Shown here: piece after piece, positions 34,794 to 43,262 of the stretch
Position numbering within the stretch: position 1 is the stretch's first letter
Layout: each line of letters opens with the position of its first letter
Source: Methanobacterium sp. UBA44
GTDB taxonomy: Archaea; Methanobacteriota; Methanobacteria; Methanobacteriales; Methanobacteriaceae
Assembly: GCA_002494885.1 (NCBI GenBank)
Contig: DACV01000003.1
Location: forward strand, 32,672 to 96,671
DNA length: 64,000 bases
Direction of reading: 5' to 3'
The notes under the pieces: generated by a model
Databases searched by the model: none
Seen by the model: the letters and a program-made list of their open reading frames with translations, nothing else
What the model was told of the DNA's origin: nothing
Program-made: the position numbers and the translations under genes

Positions 34794-36157
34794 AAAATTC
34801 CCTCTATAAATGTTCTGGATATATCTCTGATTTTTTCGGCTTTTTCCATGTTCTTACCCTCCAGAGTAATCCGAATATATGCTTCAGTTCCTGAAGGCCT
34901 TATTAAAACCCAACTCCCGTCTTTCATCGATATTCTAACTCCATCAATGAAGTTTACATCGCTTAAATCATTGAAATAGTCAGGAAGTTCTTCTTTGACT
35001 TTTTCCATTATCAATGTTTTCTGGATGTTTTCACATTTTATTTTTTCCCTAATTGTAGGATAGCTTGGTATTTGATCAAGAAGCATTGAAAGGGGACCAT
35101 TTTTTTCCACGATTTCTATAATTTTAAGGGCTGAAAGTATCCCATCTGGACACATACAGAAGTCTGGATGTAACCATGTACCTGAAGGTTCTCCTCCAAA
35201 AGAAGCATTAGATTCAACGATCACTTCTGCAACATGCACATCTCCAACTTTAGTGCGTACAACTTCTCCACCTACTTTTTCCATGCATTTATCAACGCCA
35301 AATGATGCATCAACAGTGGTAACTATCTTTCCACCAATATTACTTGATACAAGAGCTAATAATTTATCAAAATCAGCCATCATACCATTATCATCGATTG
35401 CAACCATTCTATCAGCATCACCATCATGTGCAATTCCAAGATCAGCACCTGTGGCCTTAACAACCTTCATAAGTTCAGAAAGATTCGCAGGTGATGGTTC
35501 AGGCATTCTGCCCGGAAAATATCCATCAGGCTGGCAATTTAATGTTATTACTTCGCAGCCTGCCTTTCTGAGCACCATGGGAGATATATAAGAGCCTGCC
35601 CCATTTGCACAATCAACAATCACTTTGAGATTCCCATTTATATCCACGTTATCCAGCAAATCATCCATATAGTCATGAACAACACTATCGTTATCTTCAA
35701 TATTACCTATATTTTCCCATGAAGCTTTATAGAAGCTTTTTTCGTGGACAATTTTTTCTATTGTTCTTTCCTGATCCTGAGTATACGCCATTCCTGTAGG
35801 GTTCCAGAGCTTAATTCCGTTATATTCAGGAGGATTGTGGGATGCTGTTATCATGATTCCAAGATCTGCTTTTAGTTCCATAGCTGCATATCCCACAAGA
35901 GGTGTTGGAACCATTCCCAGGCGTATTACGTCAGATCCACATCTAACAATCCCTGCAGTTATTGCACTTTCCACCATTTTATTTGAAGTTCTTGTATCAT
36001 ATCCTATAACTATTTTCCGGCCTTTTCCACCAATATATGTGGCTGCTGCCATCCCTATATCTGTTATTAAGTCCAGAGTTATTTCTTCATCTATTTTTCC
36101 CCTGATACCAGACGTACCAAACAGCTTTGGAACCATTTCATCCATATTATGCACCAT
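34790..36157 (-). CDS. glmM: Phosphoglucosamine mutase
   Basis: 455 residues of the alpha-D-phosphohexomutase family. KLFGTSGIRGKIDEEIT opens the protein, the phosphoserine loop is MITASHNPPEYNGIKLW (Ser106), the Mg loop is AHDGDADRMVAID and the sugar loop is FGGEPSGTW; the C-terminal phosphate site is IRPSGTEAYIR. It converts glucosamine 6-phosphate to the 1-phosphate. The Ser-loop and pairing with glmU favour GlmM over phosphomannomutase. Several closely spaced in-frame starts exist; the AAAGGAG site is nearest to the first. Confidence 0.9.
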   Translation of the reverse strand: MVHNMDEMVPKLFGTSGIRGKIDEEITLDLITDIGMAAATYIGGKGRKIVIGYDTRTSNKMVESAITAGIVRCGSDVIRLGMVPTPLVGYAAMELKADLGIMITASHNPPEYNGIKLWNPTGMAYTQDQERTIEKIVHEKSFYKASWENIGNIEDNDSVVHDYMDDLLDNVDINGNLKVIVDCANGAGSYISPMVLRKAGCEVITLNCQPDGYFPGRMPEPSPANLSELMKVVKATGADLGIAHDGDADRMVAIDDNGMMADFDKLLALVSSNIGGKIVTTVDASFGVDKCMEKVGGEVVRTKVGDVHVAEVIVESNASFGGEPSGTWLHPDFCMCPDGILSALKIIEIVEKNGPLSMLLDQIPSYPTIREKIKCENIQKTLIMEKVKEELPDYFNDLSDVNFIDGVRISMKDGSWVLIRPSGTEAYIRITLEGKNMEKAEKIRDISRTFIEGIL

Positions 36158-36169
36158 GCTCCTTTATTT

Positions 36170-37405
36170 TTAAGCTCCAAATTTTTCAGATTTATTCATG
36201 AGATCCATTAAAATATTCATGATATTAGTCCCTTTTATCCTGCAGAGACCGCCAGATGTAGCTGCTCTTTCATTGAATTTATTTACATCATCAACTCTAA
36301 CTTCAGGTCCTTTTATTACAATAGGAACTGGATCTCCCGTATGATCCATTACAGAAATTGGTGTTGAATGATCTGCAGTTAAAATAAAGTAAATGTCATC
36401 TATTTTCATTATTTCACCAATTACTGAGTCTACTTTTTCTATAAATTTTAATTTTTCTTCCATTTTTCCATCATGACCTGCTTCATCAGCACCATCTATG
36501 TTAATAAGAATAAAATCATAATCATTTCCATTTGCTGTATTTACAATACTTTTTGTGATGCTGCCAAGGTCTGTATCTATTCCACCAGTTGCCCCTTCAA
36601 CATCAATTAAATCCATCCCTGCTATTTTCCCAATTCCTTTTATAAGGCCAGTTTCCGCTATACAAGCAGATTTAAGCCCATATTTTTCATTGAATGGAGG
36701 AACATGCGGTACTGCTCCAACCCCTCTTGGTAATATTACATTTGCTGGATTTTTCCCTTCTTCTATTCTTTTAAGGTTAACAGGGTGATCTTTTAAAATA
36801 TCATAGGATGTTTCCACAAATTTATTCAATATATTTGCTGTTTTAACTGCTTCTGGAGAATCATCCAGGGGAATTACTTTTTTAGGAGGCTTTCCATCAT
36901 GTTTAGGATCAGAATCAGATACTTTATCAGATAATCCAGCTCCCCTTAGTACGAGTACTGCTCTGTGACCTGTAGATTCTTTAAAGATTATTTCAATATC
37001 TTCAAAACCTTCTAATTTTAGGGAATTAATTGATTTAGCTATTATTTCTGTCCCTTCCCTTATTCTACCGGCTCTCCTATCTATGATAATGCCATTTTCA
37101 TCTTGAGTTGAAAAATTACATCTGAAAGCAATATCACCAGTTATGACTTCTACACCGATTCCTGCAGCTTCAAATGGCCCTCTACCAGTATAAACCTCAT
37201 AAGGATCATATCCAAGTATTGAAATATGAGAAGTGTCACTCCCCGCCCTTATTCCTGGACTTATCGGATCCATAATTCCATTTATGCCTATTTTCGATAA
37301 ATTATCCATATTTGGCGTATCTGCAGCTTCGAGAGGAGTCCTGTATCCAAGCTCCTTTAGTGGACGGTCCGCCATTCCATCTATTATCATTATGATTCCC
37401 TTCAC
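36170..37405 (-). CDS. apgM: 2,3-bisphosphoglycerate-independent phosphoglycerate mutase, archaeal type
   Basis: 411 residues, alkaline-phosphatase superfamily. MKGIIMIIDGMADRPLKEL, then the catalytic Ser in GSDTSHISILGYDP, RRAGRIREGTE, NIDGADEAGHDGKMEEK and LTADHSTPISVMDHTGDPVP contain the metal ligands. Interconverts 2- and 3-phosphoglycerate. It sits 12 bases upstream of glmM, part of the same minus-strand series. Confidence 0.95.
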   Translation of the reverse strand: MKGIIMIIDGMADRPLKELGYRTPLEAADTPNMDNLSKIGINGIMDPISPGIRAGSDTSHISILGYDPYEVYTGRGPFEAAGIGVEVITGDIAFRCNFSTQDENGIIIDRRAGRIREGTEIIAKSINSLKLEGFEDIEIIFKESTGHRAVLVLRGAGLSDKVSDSDPKHDGKPPKKVIPLDDSPEAVKTANILNKFVETSYDILKDHPVNLKRIEEGKNPANVILPRGVGAVPHVPPFNEKYGLKSACIAETGLIKGIGKIAGMDLIDVEGATGGIDTDLGSITKSIVNTANGNDYDFILINIDGADEAGHDGKMEEKLKFIEKVDSVIGEIMKIDDIYFILTADHSTPISVMDHTGDPVPIVIKGPEVRVDDVNKFNERAATSGGLCRIKGTNIMNILMDLMNKSEKFGA

Positions 37406-37438
37406 ATTATCACCTAACTAAAAGATCATTCACTATTT

Positions 37439-38116
37439 TTATAACATAAATACCATAGCATTTCCTAAAACTGCTCCAGATATTGTTGCAAAAAGATTTA
37501 CATGTTCATTAGTAATATAATTTCTTGATTCTAACACAGCTCCCAGAATACTATCAATAAAACATCCCAAAGTTCCTGAAATAACGGCAATTTCTATTGC
37601 ATTAAAAGGATCGGGGGCAACCCCCAAAATATAGGCAAAAGCCCCTATAATTCCAGCCCCAACAATACCTGCTGCAGTTCCAACTGGAGAAACACCACCA
37701 TCTGTTCCTGGGGCGACTTTTTTAAAATTAGTTATAAGGCGAGGAGATTTATCCACAACTCCTACTTCACTTGCTAAAGTATCTGCAGTAGCAACCGCTA
37801 TAGAACCAACAAAACCTGCGTAATTACCAAACGCTGCCATGACAAAAGGAACTATACCATTTGAAATTACGTTCTTTATGCTTCTTGTTCCCTCATAAAC
37901 GCCGATTTCTTTCTTGTATTGGTGTTTATATTTTGTGCATAATAAACTAAGAAGCAGAAAAACAAAGATTAAAAGAAGCCAGTTAATTCCGGCTGTAAAC
38001 ATAATTATTATGCCAATTATAATCATGAAAATGGATCCATAAAGATCAAGAGCTCCTCTAATGTAAGTTACAAGCCCTATGATCACTACAAGGATCACAT
38101 ATTCCCAGATTATCAT
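37439..38116 (-). CDS. DUF92 family membrane protein
   Basis: 225 residues with six or so transmembrane helices. The conserved core is ATADTLASEVGVVDKSPRLIT and APGTDGGVSPVGTAAGIVG, typical of DUF92 (TIGR00297, TMEM19-like). Relatives include plant phytyl-phosphate kinases, so a polyprenyl-phosphate or CTP-linked lipid kinase role is possible but unproven. It lies between ribosomal S3Ae and apgM on the same strand. Confidence 0.85.
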   Translation of the reverse strand: MIIWEYVILVVIIGLVTYIRGALDLYGSIFMIIIGIIIMFTAGINWLLLIFVFLLLSLLCTKYKHQYKKEIGVYEGTRSIKNVISNGIVPFVMAAFGNYAGFVGSIAVATADTLASEVGVVDKSPRLITNFKKVAPGTDGGVSPVGTAAGIVGAGIIGAFAYILGVAPDPFNAIEIAVISGTLGCFIDSILGAVLESRNYITNEHVNLFATISGAVLGNAMVFML

Positions 38117-38150
38117 TTATATCCCAGACATAAAAGTTTTGAGTAACCAG

Positions 38151-38738
38151 CTATTTTGGTTCTTCTACTACTTGAGTTTTAATAATTTCTACTCTCTTTA
38201 AAGGATATATCTTCTTTGTTTCGTGATATATGCTTGATGCCATTTTTCCAGATACTACTGCTTCAACAAGTTCTGGAAAAGTCTTTCCTTCCACTGCTTC
38301 CTGAGTCAATCTGGCCATGGTTTCTCTTATAAATTTCTGTTGGGATGATTTTGACCTTTTAACAGTTATAGCAAGGATATGAACGTTAACTGTGTAACCT
38401 TCCTTGGTTTTAACATCGGTAATTGCATCTATTCTACTTGTTCCCCTTCTGATCATACTTCTAACATAATCTGTTGTAACATGATGCCCAACAAACTTGG
38501 TGTTTGCTGTATCTCCTGCAACGTTGTTTATCTGGAAGTAGAGTTTAACATACTGTTTAGAGAAATCACCTGTTAATTCCCTCATTGATGATTCAACCCT
38601 TCTTTTTAAGAGCATATCTGGATCTCTTGAAGGAGTAGTACCTATTTCTGCATCTCCAAATTCCGTTGGAGTCATAATCTTATACCATTTTTTTTCTTTC
38701 CACGTATCTCTTACTCTTCTACGTCTTGCTTTAGCCAT
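38151..38738 (-). CDS. rps3ae: 30S ribosomal protein S3Ae (eS1)
   Basis: About 195 residues, basic: MAKARRRRVRDTWKEKKWYK, followed by the family core TPTEFGDAEIGTTPSRDP, TKFVGHHVTTDYVRSMIRRG and RVEIIKTQVVEEPK. A small-subunit protein specific to archaea and eukaryotes. The ATG at 38738 is chosen because AGGTGAT lies six bases upstream; a TTG two codons earlier is inferior. First gene of the long minus-strand series. Confidence 0.95.
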   Translation of the reverse strand: MAKARRRRVRDTWKEKKWYKIMTPTEFGDAEIGTTPSRDPDMLLKRRVESSMRELTGDFSKQYVKLYFQINNVAGDTANTKFVGHHVTTDYVRSMIRRGTSRIDAITDVKTKEGYTVNVHILAITVKRSKSSQQKFIRETMARLTQEAVEGKTFPELVEAVVSGKMASSIYHETKKIYPLKRVEIIKTQVVEEPK

Positions 38739-38744
38739 ATTCAA

Positions 38745-39228
38745 TCACCTTTATCAATTTTAATATAGTCCCTAATTTATTTTGTCCAACATATTGCCTT
38801 TAATTTTTAAAAGCAATGAAAAAGAACCTCTCTTAGAAGTTCAATAAAACTGTTAATTGACGAAACTTAGGTAAAAATTACTTATTATACAATCTCATTC
38901 ATGGTTTATAAATATATTGAAGAATTCTAATTAAAATAAACACGATTAAGAGCTAAGTTTCATCAATACTGATTTAAAAATTTTAATATATTTTAAAAAT
39001 CCGCCCAAAGGTATATCTATTATTTAGTTACCGCTGCTATTTATACTTTAAAAATCTATGATTTTGTTCGAAAATCAAAGCATGCAAAATTCAAAGAATT
39101 TTGTGCATCAACATCTACGATTTTGATAGATTTTCTCAACTTTAAAAAATCGAAGATTTGATAGTTCGAAAAACCTTTGGTTTTCTCAACTTTAATTTAA
39201 GATTCATATCTTCATTTTTTTTTCAGCT
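38745..39228. repeat. Intergenic region carrying hairpin array B
   Basis: No gene seen in about 480 bases. Between 39051 and 39185 there are AAAATC-TAT-GATTTT (39051-39065), GATTTT-GTTCG-AAAATC (39060-39076), CAAAATTC-AAA-GAATTTTG (39085-39103), AAATC-GAA-GATTT (39147-39159) and AAAACC-TTT-GGTTTT (about 39170-39184). TTTTCTCAACTTTAA occurs twice (39131 and 39181). The left part (38745-39000) probably holds the S3Ae promoter. Array B shares GCATGCAAAA with array C. Confidence 0.65.
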
Positions 39229-39558
39229 TTAAAAAATTGGTTTTTTCATGAACTTGTAATGATTAATGTATCTTTCTAAGACTTCATCAACACTTCCTTC
39301 ATCTTCAACAAGTTTAATTCGGGCATTTTTAAGGCCAAATTTACCTTTTAAACCTGCCTGAGCGCATATAACAACTTCACAGTCGCTTATAACGCCAAGT
39401 GATTTTTGCCATTGATGTTTCTCACCCTTAATTTTAGGCGATTCTCTTCTTTCAATAAATTGTACATCTTCTTCATCAAATTCATAAATCATAAAAGCCT
39501 GAGCCTTTCCAAAATGATCCACATCTTTACCATTGGATGTTGCAACAGCTATTTTCAT
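39229..39558 (-). CDS. NifX/NifB-type dinitrogenase cofactor-domain protein
   Basis: About 109 residues: MKIAVATSNGKDVDHFGKAQAF followed by YEFDEEDVQFIERRES and a second lobe SDCEVVICAQAGLKGKFGLKNARIKLV. This is the RNase H-like fold of PF02579, which binds iron-molybdenum cofactor precursors in nitrogenase organisms, but many methanogens carry stand-alone copies with unknown metal-cluster roles. The start at 39558 has GGGGGAT upstream. Located just downstream of the methyltransferase on the same strand. Confidence 0.75.
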   Translation of the reverse strand: MKIAVATSNGKDVDHFGKAQAFMIYEFDEEDVQFIERRESPKIKGEKHQWQKSLGVISDCEVVICAQAGLKGKFGLKNARIKLVEDEGSVDEVLERYINHYKFMKKPIF

Positions 39559-39588
39559 ATTATCCCCCATAATTTCAATAATTTATTC

Positions 39589-40326
39589 TTATTTGATACC
39601 TACGAAAACTGGTCTTTCTCCTGTTTCAATTCCCCATTTCTCATCTTTGAAATCTGAATAAATAAACACTTCAAAACCTTTAGTTTTCATCAAATCAACA
39701 ACATCTTCCATTCCAAAAACACCTAAAGCATGCTCATCAATATCAAAATCAACCATTCCATTCTCTTTTATAAGATAAACGAAACTTGAATTGAATACAT
39801 CATCTTCCAGGTGTGATTGGCAAATTCTTGCCAGCTTGAAGTCTTCATCAATCACTGTATCCACACTTACCATTCCTTCAATCCAGTTTTCTTTATTAAT
39901 CCCCATATCAAAAATGAGGACTCCACCGTCATTTAAATGATTGTAAAAATTTTTTAAAGTAACTTTCAGCTCATCAAGAGTGGTGTTGTAATTTACAGCG
40001 CTGAACATGCAGATTATAAGGTCGAATTTGCGGCCTAAATCCATTTTTTTCATATCACCCTTAATAAAAGGGATATCTGGCAATTTTTCTCTGGCAATTT
40101 CTAACATATCCTCGTTAATATCAAAACCAACGATTTTAAAGTCATTTTTAAGAAAATATGCATGTCTTCCAGTCCCACAGGCCACATCAAGAAGTTCATT
40201 ACCCTGACTGCTTTTATAAGATTTCACTGCCCATTTTATAAACTCCGCTTCTCTCTGGTGGTCCATTTTTTCATAGATTTTATCGTAGTACCTGGCAAAT
40301 TTCTTGTAAAGCTGTTCTTTGGTCAT
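39589..40326 (-). CDS. Class I SAM-dependent methyltransferase
   Basis: 245 residues. Motif I is LLDVACGTGRHAYFL, motif II contains IVGFDINEDMLEIA, and motif III/IV is FDLIICMFSAVNYNT. The C-terminal strands (FDIDEHALGVFGMEDVVDLM, FEVFIYSDFKDEKWG) complete a seven-stranded fold. Substrate unknown. It is upstream of the NifX-like gene with 18 bases between the NifX ORF region and its stop, suggesting co-transcription. Confidence 0.85.
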   Translation of the reverse strand: MTKEQLYKKFARYYDKIYEKMDHQREAEFIKWAVKSYKSSQGNELLDVACGTGRHAYFLKNDFKIVGFDINEDMLEIAREKLPDIPFIKGDMKKMDLGRKFDLIICMFSAVNYNTTLDELKVTLKNFYNHLNDGGVLIFDMGINKENWIEGMVSVDTVIDEDFKLARICQSHLEDDVFNSSFVYLIKENGMVDFDIDEHALGVFGMEDVVDLMKTKGFEVFIYSDFKDEKWGIETGERPVFVGIK

Positions 40327-40371
40327 CTTATCTCCAATTTAAAAAATAAAATATATGCCAACTTAATAATT

Positions 40372-40941
40372 CTAATCTTTGATTTTCTTTATTAAACTGG
40401 CTACATTGTATCCAAATCGCCTTATGGTCTGCATTCCTTCATCATCATTCTGCACATCGCCCGGAGCATGTCCAAAGACCATATTCCAGTAGGTTGAGCC
40501 AGGAACAATCATATCGTTTATAAAGAAGAACATGAGCATCTCCTGGATAGTGGAAGTATGTCCTCCCCTCCTTGCAACAGCAATCGGGCCTCCTACTTTC
40601 CATGATAGGAAATTATCATTTCTCTTGGATACCATTCCAATCCTCTGCAGTGCAGACATCATATCTCCACGTGCTGTTCCGAAATAGACTGGAGATCCAA
40701 CTATAAATCCATCAGCTTCCTTGATTTTTGCAATAATTTCGTTCAACCCATCATTTTGTGAACATTCGTTTAATTCACCGCATCTTCCACATACAATGCA
40801 GGATCTGATGTTTTTACCTACAAATGGGACTATTTCTACCTCTAATCCTTCATCTTCTATGACTTTGGCACATTCTTCAAGAACCTGGTAAGTATTTCCG
40901 CTTGGTCGCGGGCTTGCGGATAGCATTAAAACTTTTTTCAT
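40372..40941 (-). CDS. Iron-sulfur flavoprotein (NADPH-dependent FMN reductase family)
   Basis: 189 residues with flavodoxin-like fold: MKKVLMLSASPRPSGNTYQV binds FMN phosphate, and a compact Cys motif CIVCGRCGELNEC (CxxCxxCxxxxxC) provides a 4Fe-4S cluster as in archaeal Isf proteins. GSPVYFGTARGDMMSALQR is the second flavin loop. Likely role in oxygen or H2O2 detoxification or general electron transfer; partner not evident. AGGAG precedes the start. Confidence 0.85.
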   Translation of the reverse strand: MKKVLMLSASPRPSGNTYQVLEECAKVIEDEGLEVEIVPFVGKNIRSCIVCGRCGELNECSQNDGLNEIIAKIKEADGFIVGSPVYFGTARGDMMSALQRIGMVSKRNDNFLSWKVGGPIAVARRGGHTSTIQEMLMFFFINDMIVPGSTYWNMVFGHAPGDVQNDDEGMQTIRRFGYNVASLIKKIKD

Positions 40942-41194
40942 GAAATTTCTCCTTAAATTAATTTTTCAGTTCAAAAAATCTTTACATCCTTCTTATTTTA
41001 TATTTTATTCTATATTTTTATATTTTTTCCTTTTATTAAAATAATAAAATTTAATTTTTCTAAACTACTTTTCAAACTAATAAGGAAATATACCCATTTT
41101 AAGTTCAAAACCCTTGAAATTAACCCTAAATCATCACAGCTTAATTCTTATTTTAAAAATAAATATAACAAAAGTAAATCAACATTAACATATA

Positions 41195-41231
41195 GTAAAG
41201 TATATATAACATTATGTAAAGTATACTTTAC
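41195..41231 (+). promoter_or_regulatory. Palindromic operator pair over the promoter of the XRE/DUF2178 operon
   Basis: GTAAAGTATACTTTAC at 41216-41231 is a perfect 16-bp palindrome. A second, imperfect copy GTAAAGTATATATAAC lies at 41195-41210, start-to-start spacing 21 bp (two helical turns). The upstream copy overlaps the TATA-like TATATATAA. The arrangement suits binding of two repressor dimers; the XRE protein encoded in the same operon is the obvious candidate (inference). Confidence 0.65.
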
Positions 41232-41243
41232 TTGGGGGATAAA

Positions 41244-41693
41244 ATGCATATAAATTTCAATATGAATAAAAAAGCTGTCTTTGGAGTTTATATCATCCTG
41301 GACACATTCTTTGTAGGAATCGGCATGGGAGTTCCCATTTTCTGCATATTATTCGGCTTTCCAGTGGGCTGGTACATTGCAAAACGCTTAAATACGAATG
41401 AAGCAGATTTAGGCGGATTATTAGGCTCTATTTTAAAATATTCATTTCTTACATCTATTTACACATTAATATTGATGTTAATCATCTGGGGACCCATAAG
41501 CACCATGCTTTTAAATCCCAACGCAGATCTGGCAAATTTTGGGATTCCAATGATCCTTTATGACCCCAAAGCGAGCTTTATTGGCTGGATAATTCTTATG
41601 GTATTCATATCTCCATTTTTGCAGATGCTTACCACAATTTTTGCTTCAAATGCGACTTTATGGAGATTAAATAAAAAAGAGGTGAAAAAATGA
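41244..41693 (+). CDS. Hypothetical four-helix membrane protein
   Basis: About 149 residues with four hydrophobic segments: residues 12-45 (two short helices around the Gly/Pro-rich turn), 62-85 and 115-135. I recognise no family. The start at 41244 has GGGGGAT upstream. It overlaps the next gene by 4 bases (ATGA) and is the first gene behind the palindromic operator. Confidence 0.55.
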   Translation: MHINFNMNKKAVFGVYIILDTFFVGIGMGVPIFCILFGFPVGWYIAKRLNTNEADLGGLLGSILKYSFLTSIYTLILMLIIWGPISTMLLNPNADLANFGIPMILYDPKASFIGWIILMVFISPFLQMLTTIFASNATLWRLNKKEVKK

Positions 41694-42130
41694 ATTCCAA
41701 CTCAGGAATAATGAAAATAGTTTCCATATTTGAATCCGGTTTATTTTTAAAGATATTATCTGTGTTTATAACCGGTCTATGGTTTGCAGGGTTAATTCTG
41801 GCAAATATATATGTTATTGCGCTTGCAATAATCCTTTTAGGCGCAGAGGGAATTGTTTTATATATAAATAGAGATAATTTAAAGGAAATATTCCAGGGCG
41901 ATAGCACTGCCATCATTGAAGATGAAAGAACCCAGCTAATCAATGAAAAGGCCTCTACAATGACTTTAGGAATTCTTATAGCCGTTATGATCTATGCATG
42001 TGTAATTATAGTTGCTTTAAGGAACAGTTATCCTCAATTTCAGCAGGCAGGTTATACACTATTTGCAGTGGCCGTTTTCTGCTTTGTTCTCTACTTTTCG
42101 TCCAGAGCATATTATATGAGAAAATATTAA
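41690..42130 (+). CDS. DUF2178 family membrane protein
   Basis: 146 residues, two pairs of transmembrane helices (about 17-40, 42-60, 95-115, 122-140) around the conserved cytoplasmic motif IIEDERTQLINEKASTMTLG, which defines DUF2178. This family commonly neighbours a small XRE regulator in archaea and bacteria. Function unknown. Overlaps the upstream gene by 4 bases. Confidence 0.7.
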   Translation: MNSNSGIMKIVSIFESGLFLKILSVFITGLWFAGLILANIYVIALAIILLGAEGIVLYINRDNLKEIFQGDSTAIIEDERTQLINEKASTMTLGILIAVMIYACVIIVALRNSYPQFQQAGYTLFAVAVFCFVLYFSSRAYYMRKY

Positions 42131-42159
42131 GTAAAAATAAATATTAAGAGATGTTTAAC

Positions 42160-42540
42160 ATGGAAAAAAAGACTTATCAAATTATTATAGCTTTAATAAT
42201 GATTTTTGTAGCCATAACTGTTATTTTAGCCATATATTTGAGCAATATATTACTGGCATTTATAGGAATAATTACTGGAATTCTTCTTTCCTACTTTGTA
42301 AGAAAGAATATATTTGAAATTTCTGAAGACGAAAGGACTTATTTGGTTGCAGGAAAAGCTTCAAGAATGGCTATGTTTTTATTTTTAGCAATAGTAACTG
42401 TGCTGGGAATTGGACTTTTAACACTTAAAAATGTATTTCCTCAATTTACTCAAGCTGCATACACTTTGACAAATTCCGGGTGCCTCTTATTGTTACTTTA
42501 CGCTGTATTTTATTTTTATTACAATAGGAAACATGGATAG
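42160..42540 (+). CDS. DUF2178 family membrane protein, paralogue
   Basis: About 126 residues and clearly related to the previous protein: ISEDERTYLVAGKASRMAMF corresponds to its EDERTQLINEKAS, followed by a matching helix pair and NVFPQFTQAAYTL against NSYPQFQQAGYTL. The two probably arose by duplication. The ATG at 42160 is preferred (GAGATG seven bases upstream), though 42151 is possible. The stop overlaps the region before the XRE gene. Confidence 0.7.
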   Translation: MEKKTYQIIIALIMIFVAITVILAIYLSNILLAFIGIITGILLSYFVRKNIFEISEDERTYLVAGKASRMAMFLFLAIVTVLGIGLLTLKNVFPQFTQAAYTLTNSGCLLLLLYAVFYFYYNRKHG

Positions 42541-42547
42541 TGGAATT

Positions 42548-42742
42548 ATGGAAAATAAATTGAAGGTTTACAGGGCAATGAAAGATATAACTCAAGAAGG
42601 CCTGGCTAAAAAGCTTGGAGTAACCAGACAGACCATAATTGCCATAGAAAAAGATAAGTATGATCCTTCATTAATTTTGGCCTTTAAAATAGCCAGATTC
42701 TTTAAAGTACAGATAGAGGACATTTTTATTTACCATGATTAA
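42548..42742 (+). CDS. XRE-family helix-turn-helix regulator
   Basis: About 64 residues: MENKLKVYRAMKDITQEGL, then KKLGVTRQTIIAIEKDKYDP forms the helix-turn-helix, and PSLILAFKIARFFKVQIEDI completes the five-helix bundle. Very short members of this kind usually autoregulate operons with DUF2178 or other membrane proteins, which matches the palindromes at 41195-41231. Last intact gene of the operon. Confidence 0.85.
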   Translation: MENKLKVYRAMKDITQEGLAKKLGVTRQTIIAIEKDKYDPSLILAFKIARFFKVQIEDIFIYHD

Positions 42743-42807
42743 CATTGTTATGGAGAATAATCATGGAAATTCTTAAGAATAGGGTCAATTCTGCAAACTA
42801 TGAACTA

Positions 42808-42858
42808 TTTCTTAGAATAATAGCTAAGATAATTTTCTTAGAATAATAGCTAAGATAA
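42808..42858. repeat. 26-bp-period tandem duplication inside the CPBP pseudogene
   Basis: The 25-base unit at 42808-42832 (TTTCTTAGAATAATAGCTAA plus GATAA) is repeated at 42834-42858 with one extra T between. Removing one period of 26 restores the reading frame into MAILLIIQF, so the duplication is a frameshifting lesion. Confidence 0.9.
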
Positions 42859-43128
42859 TGGCCATACTCTTAATTATACAATTTTTAAGAGCCCTAATTA
42901 TGGGCGGATTGTGGTTAGCAATTAATCCTGGAGGTAATATCCTTATTTTCCAGCTTTTAAATGGGATTTCGTTCATCGTATGTGGTTCAATACTTCTATT
43001 ACTATTTAAACCTTCATTAAATGATTTAAGTCTTAATCTGGATGATGTTAAAAAAAGACCCGTTTCTTATATCTTATGGGCGGAATAGTACTTTTAATAA
43101 CGATATTTATACCATATACATTTGTATA

Positions 43129-43262
43129 TATAGTGAAGAACCTGAGTAATTAAACTTTTCTTAAAAAATATAGCCTGTTTAAAAGAGTTATAAGACTTCA
43201 ACCTATAATCCATTAATGAATAAAACATAATCAAAGTATAAAAAATTAAGTATTTAACTATA
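43129..43262. repeat. 132-bp dispersed repeat, copy 2 (inverted relative to copy 1)
   Basis: TATAGTGAAGAACCTGAGTA through TTAACTATA; matches the reverse complement of 895-1026 over its whole length. It sits inside the CPBP coding frame. Deleting 132 bases (43129-43260) joins GTATA to TAAATTAGAT and gives the in-frame protein FVYKLDVLVL, which indicates a precise insertion at a TA-rich site. Confidence 0.85.

Noticed and set aside
39229..39558. Evidence for a nitrogen-fixation cluster
   Set aside because: Only a stand-alone NifX/NifB-domain protein is present; no nifH, nifD or nifK lies in the window, and such single genes are common in non-fixing methanogens.
42858..43088. Stand-alone 76-residue membrane protein
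   Set aside because: It is one frame fragment of the decayed CPBP protease, bounded by the 26-bp duplication and a frameshift.
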